A stretch of DNA of 64,000 nt, taken from Anaerovibrio sp. RM50. GTDB lineage: Bacteria > Bacillota > Negativicutes > Selenomonadales > Selenomonadaceae. Each line of letters starts with the position of its first letter. Position 1 is the stretch's first letter. Shown here one piece after another: positions 59,804 through 64,000 of the stretch. A model generated the notes under the pieces. That model saw nothing but the letters and a program-made list of their open reading frames with translations, was not told the origin of the DNA and did not search any database. A program made the position numbers and the translations under genes. The stretch spans positions 85,836 through 149,835 of the forward strand of contig NZ_JHWV01000008.1 of the NCBI RefSeq assembly GCF_000622005.1, read 5' to 3'.

Positions 59804-61636
59804 ATGCATCAGGAATTTTTGATGGGCAATGAAGCAATTGCCATGGGTGCCATAGCTGCCGGCGTGAATCTGGTGGCAGGGTATCCGGGGACCCCATCCA
59901 CTGAGGTGCTGGAGACTGTGGCAAAACGCAGGCCGCAGGACACCTATGTGGAGTGGTCCATTAATGAAAAGACGGCTATGGAGGTCGGTGCGGGGGCTGC
60001 TTATACAGGGGCCCGTGTAATGGTTACCATGAAACAGGTGGGACTTAATGTGGCTACTGATCCCCTTATGTCCCTTGAATATATCGGTGTTAAGGGTGGA
60101 ATGGTGGTTCTGGTGGCAGATGACCCGGGGCCAATATCTTCCCAGACGGAGCAGGATACCCGTCATTTCTCCAGATTTTCCAAGCTGCCATGCTTTGATC
60201 CTTCCACGGTGCAGGAAGCCTACGAGATGGTGCAGGATGCCTTTGAATATTCGGAAAAATATAGGACACCTGTCTTTCTCAGGTCCACAACCCGGGTTTC
60301 ACATGGCTATGCTTCCATTGATGTGAAGGATGAAGAAGATTACAAAAAAAATACACCCGAAGGGTTCATAAAAGATACCAAACGGTGGGTTATATTCCCG
60401 AAGCTGTCGTACCAGGCCCATATAAATATTGAGGCCCGCAACGTGGAGCTGGCCAAAGAGTTTTCCTCCTATGACAAGAATCTGCTGCTTAATATGGAAA
60501 GCAAGGCATTCCCTAAAAAGGGCATTGCCACCGGCGGCTTTAACTATACCTACGTTTCCGAGACATTAAAAACCTTAGGCGATGCGAGATTTTTAAAGGT
60601 ATCCACGCCCCATCCATTCCCGGAGGAGCTGGCTGTAAAGTTTCTGACGGGACTTGATGAGGTTATATGTATTGAGGAGCTGGATCCTGTTATTGAGCGG
60701 GAGCTTATATACATTGCGGGAAAATATCAGCTGCCCGTAAAGATATATGGCAAGCTGACATTGGACGTGAAGAATTCCGGGGAGAACTCCCTGGATTCTG
60801 TTATGGGAAATCTCACAAAATTCCTGGGGGTAAATCCTCCTGAGACCGGAGCCCTTTCTGAGGATGACAAGGCGGAAATGCCAGAGCTTCCAGTCCGTCC
60901 GCCGGTTCTTTGCGCCGGCTGCCCTCATCGCGCCTCCTTCTACGCTGTAAAGCAGGCCATGAAGGGGAAAAAGACTCTCTTTGCGGGGGATATTGGCTGT
61001 TATACCATGGGAAATGCCATGCCCCTTGATATGGTGGACACATGTCTTTGCATGGGAGCGGGCCTTGGAATTGCTCAGGGGGTGGACCATATTGAGCCGG
61101 ATACCAGCTGCTTCGCCTTTGTAGGTGATTCCACCTTCTTTGCGGCGGCAATTCCTGGAGTAATAAACGCTGTATACAACCAGGCGGATATGACATTGGT
61201 TGTCCTTGACAATTCAACCACTGCCATGACCGGTCATCAGCCACATCCTGGCACTGGCCAGACCATGATGGGGGATGTGGTTAATAAAGTAAGCATAGAA
61301 AAAATATTAAAGGGCATTGGCCTGGAATTTGTGGAGACGGTGGATCCACTGGATTACAAGAAATCTGTGGAGACTGTAAAGTCAGCTGCGGCCCTGCCGG
61401 GGGTCAAGGCCATTATCTTCAAATCCCCGTGCATTGCCATTGTTAAATCCGACAAGTGCCTGGCAGTGGACAATGACAAGTGCATAAACTGCCGCAAGTG
61501 TATCCGCGAAATCGGTTGTCCGGCCCTTATAATACGTGATGACAAGGTAGTTATAGATGATTCCCTCTGCACCGGCTGCGGTCTTTGCAGTCAGATATGC
61601 CCGGTGGGAGCAATTGGAGGTGATCATCATGAGTAA
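59804..61636 (+). CDS. iorA: Indolepyruvate:ferredoxin oxidoreductase, alpha subunit
   Basis: A 610-residue subunit. TPP-binding and pyrophosphate motifs are in the N-terminal (GYPGTPSTEVLETVAKRRPQ) and C-terminal (GDIGCYTMGNAMPLDMVDTC, GDSTFFAAAIPGVINAVYNQ) halves, and two [4Fe-4S] clusters close the protein (CINCRKCIREIGCP and CTGCGLCSQICPVG). With IorB it turns indole-, phenyl- or p-hydroxyphenyl-pyruvate plus CoA into the aryl-acetyl-CoA, CO2 and reduced ferredoxin, or runs in reverse. The ATG at 59804 has a GGGAGAG site; an ATG at 59783 would also be in frame. The stop overlaps iorB by 8 bases. Confidence 0.95.
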   Translation: MHQEFLMGNEAIAMGAIAAGVNLVAGYPGTPSTEVLETVAKRRPQDTYVEWSINEKTAMEVGAGAAYTGARVMVTMKQVGLNVATDPLMSLEYIGVKGGMVVLVADDPGPISSQTEQDTRHFSRFSKLPCFDPSTVQEAYEMVQDAFEYSEKYRTPVFLRSTTRVSHGYASIDVKDEEDYKKNTPEGFIKDTKRWVIFPKLSYQAHINIEARNVELAKEFSSYDKNLLLNMESKAFPKKGIATGGFNYTYVSETLKTLGDARFLKVSTPHPFPEELAVKFLTGLDEVICIEELDPVIERELIYIAGKYQLPVKIYGKLTLDVKNSGENSLDSVMGNLTKFLGVNPPETGALSEDDKAEMPELPVRPPVLCAGCPHRASFYAVKQAMKGKKTLFAGDIGCYTMGNAMPLDMVDTCLCMGAGLGIAQGVDHIEPDTSCFAFVGDSTFFAAAIPGVINAVYNQADMTLVVLDNSTTAMTGHQPHPGTGQTMMGDVVNKVSIEKILKGIGLEFVETVDPLDYKKSVETVKSAAALPGVKAIIFKSPCIAIVKSDKCLAVDNDKCINCRKCIREIGCPALIIRDDKVVIDDSLCTGCGLCSQICPVGAIGGDHHE

Positions 61637-62213
61637 GAATATTGTTCTTTGTGGTGTAGGCGGACAGGGAACTATTCTGGCCTCCAAGCTTATCAGCGGG
61701 GCGGCCATGAACAGGGGAATTCCAGTCAAGAGCGCCGAGACCATTGGTATGGCACAGCGGGGCGGCAGTGTATTCAGCCATCTGAGGCTGGGGGATGATG
61801 TGGACTGCCCTATGATTGCCAGCGGAAGTGCTGATATAATTATTGGCTTCGAGCCCGGAGAGACAGTCCGCATGCTTCCATATCTGAGGAAGGGCGGCCA
61901 GGTTATAGTGAGCAGCCGTCCTGTAATGCCCGTGACTGCAGCCCTGGCAGGCTCCAATTACAATGGCAGCGAGATGCTGGATTACATCAGAAAAAAGGTT
62001 GATAAGGTTATCGTTATAGATACTGAAAAGGCCTGCAGGGAATTGGGCTCTGCCAAAATAGTGAATCTGCTGCTGTTGGGGGCGGCGGTAAACAGCGGGG
62101 CTCTGGGCCTTGATGAGGAGGATATCCGCAAGGTTATTCTTACCAGAATCCCTAAAAAATTCCATGACCTTAATTTTAAAGCTCTGGAATATGCTAAAAA
62201 ATCCAGCCTTTAA
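61629..62213 (+). CDS. iorB: Indolepyruvate:ferredoxin oxidoreductase, beta subunit
   Basis: A 194-residue gamma/beta-type subunit of the 2-oxoacid:ferredoxin oxidoreductases. VLCGVGGQGTILASKLISGA at the N-terminus and TIGMAQRGGSVFSHLRLG are typical. It is translated in overlap with iorA (8 bases), with a GGAGGTGAT site inside iorA, so the two are made together. PaaK follows 56 bases later. Confidence 0.95.
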   Translation: MSKNIVLCGVGGQGTILASKLISGAAMNRGIPVKSAETIGMAQRGGSVFSHLRLGDDVDCPMIASGSADIIIGFEPGETVRMLPYLRKGGQVIVSSRPVMPVTAALAGSNYNGSEMLDYIRKKVDKVIVIDTEKACRELGSAKIVNLLLLGAAVNSGALGLDEEDIRKVILTRIPKKFHDLNFKALEYAKKSSL

Positions 62214-62269
62214 TAGGGCTGAAAAGATTAAGCAATCCAAAAAAATAAACTGATAGGGGTAAAATCGAA

Positions 62270-63505
62270 ATGAAGATAACAGAGGAACAGCTTAAGCTTG
62301 TGAATGACCGTATAGATGCACTGGAGGCTGCCAACAGCTTTTATGGCAAGAAGCTGGAGGAGGCCGGCATTAATCACGTGGCTTCTCCTGAGGAATTTGA
62401 AAAACTGCCATTTTCTGAGAAAAATGATTTGCGTGAGGCTTATCCATTGGGACTGATGACAGCCCCACAAGAGGACATAGTCCGCATACATTCATCCTCA
62501 GGAACCACGGGAACTCCCGTTATTATTCCTTATACCCAGAAGGATGTGGATGACTGGGCAACCATGTTTGCCCGCTGCTATGAAATGGCGGGGATTACCA
62601 AAAAGGATGTAATTCATATTACTCCTGGCTATGGCCTTTGGACTGCCGGAATTGGCTTCCAGGCAGGCTGTGAAAGGCTGGGGGCCATGTGTGTTCCTAT
62701 GGGCCCAGGCAATACAGACAAGCAGCTTCAGATGATGCAGGATATGGGCTCCACCGTTTTGTGTGCCACCTCCTCATACGCACTGCTTTTGGCAGAGGAA
62801 ATTGAAAAACGGGGTATTAAGGATAAAATTCATCTGAAAAAGGGGGTTATCGGCTCCGAGCGCTGGGGGCAGAAAATGCGTGAGCGCATTTCCAAGGAGC
62901 TGGGCATTGAGCTTTATGATATATACGGTCTTACTGAGATTTATGGTCCTGGAATTGGCATCAACTGCAAGCATGATACGGGTATGCATTACTGGGATGA
63001 TTATATTTATCTTGAAATCATCGATCCACAGACATTAAAGCCTGTTCCTGATGGGGAGTGGGGAGAGATTGTCATTACCACTCTGGTAAAGGAAGGGGCT
63101 CCGCTGATTCGCTATCGGACCCATGACCTGTCCAGAATCATTCCGGGTGAATGCCCATGCGGCAGCAAGTTCCCACGTCTGGATGTTATCGGCGGACGTA
63201 CAGATGATATGATGAAAATCAAGGGCGTTAATGTATTCCCTAAGCAGATCGAGGAAATTCTGGCTGAGTTCCCTGAGCTTTCCAGCGAGTATCAGATCCG
63301 CATTTCCCATCTGGACGGCAAGGATACCATGCGTATATATGTGGAGACAAACGGCAGCGTGGACTTTTTGGATATGGCAAAGAGGGTCGCCACCAGAGTC
63401 AAGAGCCGCATAGGCTTCACACCGCTGGTAAAGGTTGTGGAAATCGGTCTGTTGCCTAGAAGCGAAAAGAAGAGCAAGCGCGTTATCGACGAGCGTTATG
63501 ACTAA
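62270..63505 (+). CDS. paaK: Phenylacetate-CoA ligase
   Basis: A 411-residue AMP-forming adenylating ligase. P-loop HSSSGTTGTPVIIPYTQKDV, adenine-binding YGLTEIYGPGIG, hinge YRTHDLSRIIPGECPCG and IKGVNVFPKQIEEILAEFPE match PaaK-type aryl-acetate:CoA ligases. It joins phenylacetate or indoleacetate to CoA, providing the aryl-acetyl-CoA that IorAB can carboxylate to aryl-pyruvate, or using its product. In rumen anaerobes the reductive direction makes aromatic amino acids from free aryl acids; which direction runs here is not shown. It is the last gene before the rrn operon. Confidence 0.95.
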   Translation: MKITEEQLKLVNDRIDALEAANSFYGKKLEEAGINHVASPEEFEKLPFSEKNDLREAYPLGLMTAPQEDIVRIHSSSGTTGTPVIIPYTQKDVDDWATMFARCYEMAGITKKDVIHITPGYGLWTAGIGFQAGCERLGAMCVPMGPGNTDKQLQMMQDMGSTVLCATSSYALLLAEEIEKRGIKDKIHLKKGVIGSERWGQKMRERISKELGIELYDIYGLTEIYGPGIGINCKHDTGMHYWDDYIYLEIIDPQTLKPVPDGEWGEIVITTLVKEGAPLIRYRTHDLSRIIPGECPCGSKFPRLDVIGGRTDDMMKIKGVNVFPKQIEEILAEFPELSSEYQIRISHLDGKDTMRIYVETNGSVDFLDMAKRVATRVKSRIGFTPLVKVVEIGLLPRSEKKSKRVIDERYD

Positions 63506-63547
63506 GAATTGATATACTCTCGAGTAAAATAGAGATGTAATTTTGAG

Positions 63548-63597
63548 GCGCATCTGAAATTTTGTAAAAGTTTTTGTTGACAAAATTTCAGATGCGC
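63548..63597. repeat. 18-bp perfect inverted repeat over the rrn upstream promoter
   Basis: GCGCATCTGAAATTTTGT (63548-63565) and its exact complement (63580-63597) with a 14-nt loop. The right arm covers part of the upstream rrn promoter's -35 and most of its spacer. No T-run follows, so a terminator for paaK is less likely than an operator or a cruciform. Confidence 0.8.
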
Positions 63598-63605
63598 TGT
63601 ATTAT
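63577..63605 (+). promoter_or_regulatory. rrn promoter P1
   Basis: TTGACA (63577-63582), 17-bp spacer, TATTAT (63600-63605). It is the first of two consecutive strong promoters before the 16S gene. Confidence 0.8.
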
Positions 63606-63675
63606 TATCATCGTTGTCGCAACAAAGGTTGTGAAACGAACCAGGACAACACAAAAATAATATCAAAAAAAGTTC

Positions 63676-63704
63676 TTGACAGAAAAGAACAAATAAGATA
63701 TTAT
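63676..63704 (+). promoter_or_regulatory. rrn promoter P2
   Basis: TTGACA (63676-63681), 17-bp spacer, TATTAT (63699-63704). It is 99 bases after P1, a usual spacing for tandem rrn promoters. Confidence 0.85.
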
Positions 63705-63747
63705 AAACAAGCTGACTCACGAAGCAAGAGCTTCTGAGAAAGCAAGG

Positions 63748-63760
63748 TGTTCTTTGAAAA
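63748..63760 (+). promoter_or_regulatory. boxA-like antitermination element in the rrn leader
   Basis: TGTTCTTTGAAAA resembles boxA (TGCTCTTTA), in the leader about 45 bases after P2 and about 165 bases before the 16S 5' end. Such leaders recruit the Nus complex to stop Rho-dependent termination. Confidence 0.65.
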
Positions 63761-63926
63761 CTAAACAATGCAACAGGAATCATGCACACATGATTCAAGC
63801 CAGATGATGGAGCAGCTATTTAATATAGTTGCTAACATACATAATAGTTTGTGCAAAACTATGAAATTCCTTTATTAAAAGGTAATTCTAGAAACTTTAA
63901 GAGCCATTCAGGTTCTTCAAAATATT

Positions 63927-64000
63927 TTTTTGGAGAGTTTGATCCTGGCTCAGGACGAACGCTGGCGGCGTGCTTAACACATGCAAGTCGAACGGAGTGA
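63927..64000 (+). rRNA. rrs: 16S ribosomal RNA, 5' end
   Basis: The first 74 bases of 16S rRNA, open at the right edge. The universal GAGTTTGATCCTGGCTCAG starts near 63935, followed by GACGAACGCTGGCGGCGTGC and TTAACACATGCAAGTCGAAC. The 5' end is placed by aligning to the usual start a few bases before GAGTTTGATC. The TTAACACATGCAAGTCGAACGG variant fits Negativicutes. Confidence 0.95.

Noticed and set aside
63506..63926. tRNA genes or a leader peptide before 16S
   Set aside because: Only promoters, the inverted repeat and a boxA-like leader are visible; no cloverleaf or open frame with a ribosome site.

Overview
The window looks like a secondary replicon or chromid-like region of an anaerobic, diderm Firmicute of the Negativicutes, most likely a Selenomonadaceae rumen or gut bacterium. 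The evidence is a TonB-dependent outer-membrane receptor and several exported proteins beside Firmicutes-type genes (mnmM, YitT-family proteins, an ECF S component, a YjfB-like protein), oxygen-sensitive ferredoxin enzymes (IorAB), and a 16S rRNA 5' end whose visible bases fit this group. Placement at genus level is inference.

Region 1 (0-21 kb) is built around a plasmid-type origin. A Rep_3-type initiator (7485-9041, minus strand) faces about 25 iterons of the form TGATACAATTNRGTCATGTA (9071-10311). A ParA ATPase (10471-11244) and a small AT-hook plus ribbon-helix-helix protein (11450-11842) follow. Eleven intergenic arrays of a degenerate 11-bp AT-rich unit (consensus about RYRTTATATAA, in exact 11-bp register) lie on both sides of this locus between 0.5 and 20.8 kb; I propose they are a dispersed centromere for the ParA/RHH pair. 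A 144-bp inverted repeat with one mismatch (1022-1165 and 11283-11426) frames the origin. Passenger genes are dapL (3' end), uspA, a DUF4867 gene, thiD, a PcfJ-like gene, ogt, a sirtuin, a membrane-anchored RelA/SpoT-like protein, a hybrid histidine kinase, a diguanylate cyclase and a second hybrid kinase.

Region 2 (21-30.5 kb) has a CHASE-GGDEF cyclase, an exported TPR protein, a small membrane protein with a YjfB-like protein, an ECF S component beside a TonB receptor, a YitT protein, a double-ACT protein and a ZIP metal transporter. Region 3 (30.5-33 kb) is AT-richer and looks acquired: a frameshifted ORF remnant, a DpnI-like methyl-directed endonuclease with its DpnD-like partner, and an exported protein.

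Region 4 (33-48 kb) holds mnmM, a DAHP synthase, a third hybrid kinase with two solute-binding domains, a DODA-type dioxygenase, a methyltransferase-like protein with a signal peptide, a cNMP-binding-domain protein, a second YitT protein, and an operon of ArsR regulator, CoA-disulfide reductase-rhodanese, ferredoxin and NapH-like membrane protein that probably handles persulfide or polysulfide. PrsW, a nitrilase-family amidase and a nitroreductase follow. Region 5 (48-64 kb) has a truncated DUF3990-like fragment, a GNAT acetyltransferase, a MalY/PatB aminotransferase, a cobalamin adenosyltransferase, meso-DAP dehydrogenase, an EAL phosphodiesterase, a lone divergent RNA polymerase alpha subunit, a DEDDh exonuclease, an Acg-like nitroreductase, and iorA-iorB-paaK for aryl-pyruvate/aryl-acetate metabolism. 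The window ends in an rrn operon with two consecutive strong promoters, a boxA-like leader and the first bases of 16S rRNA.

A plasmid-type origin beside an rRNA operon, lysine and aromatic biosynthesis genes and a second-type rpoA points to a chromid, or to a chromosome with an integrated plasmid origin. The window alone cannot separate these two.
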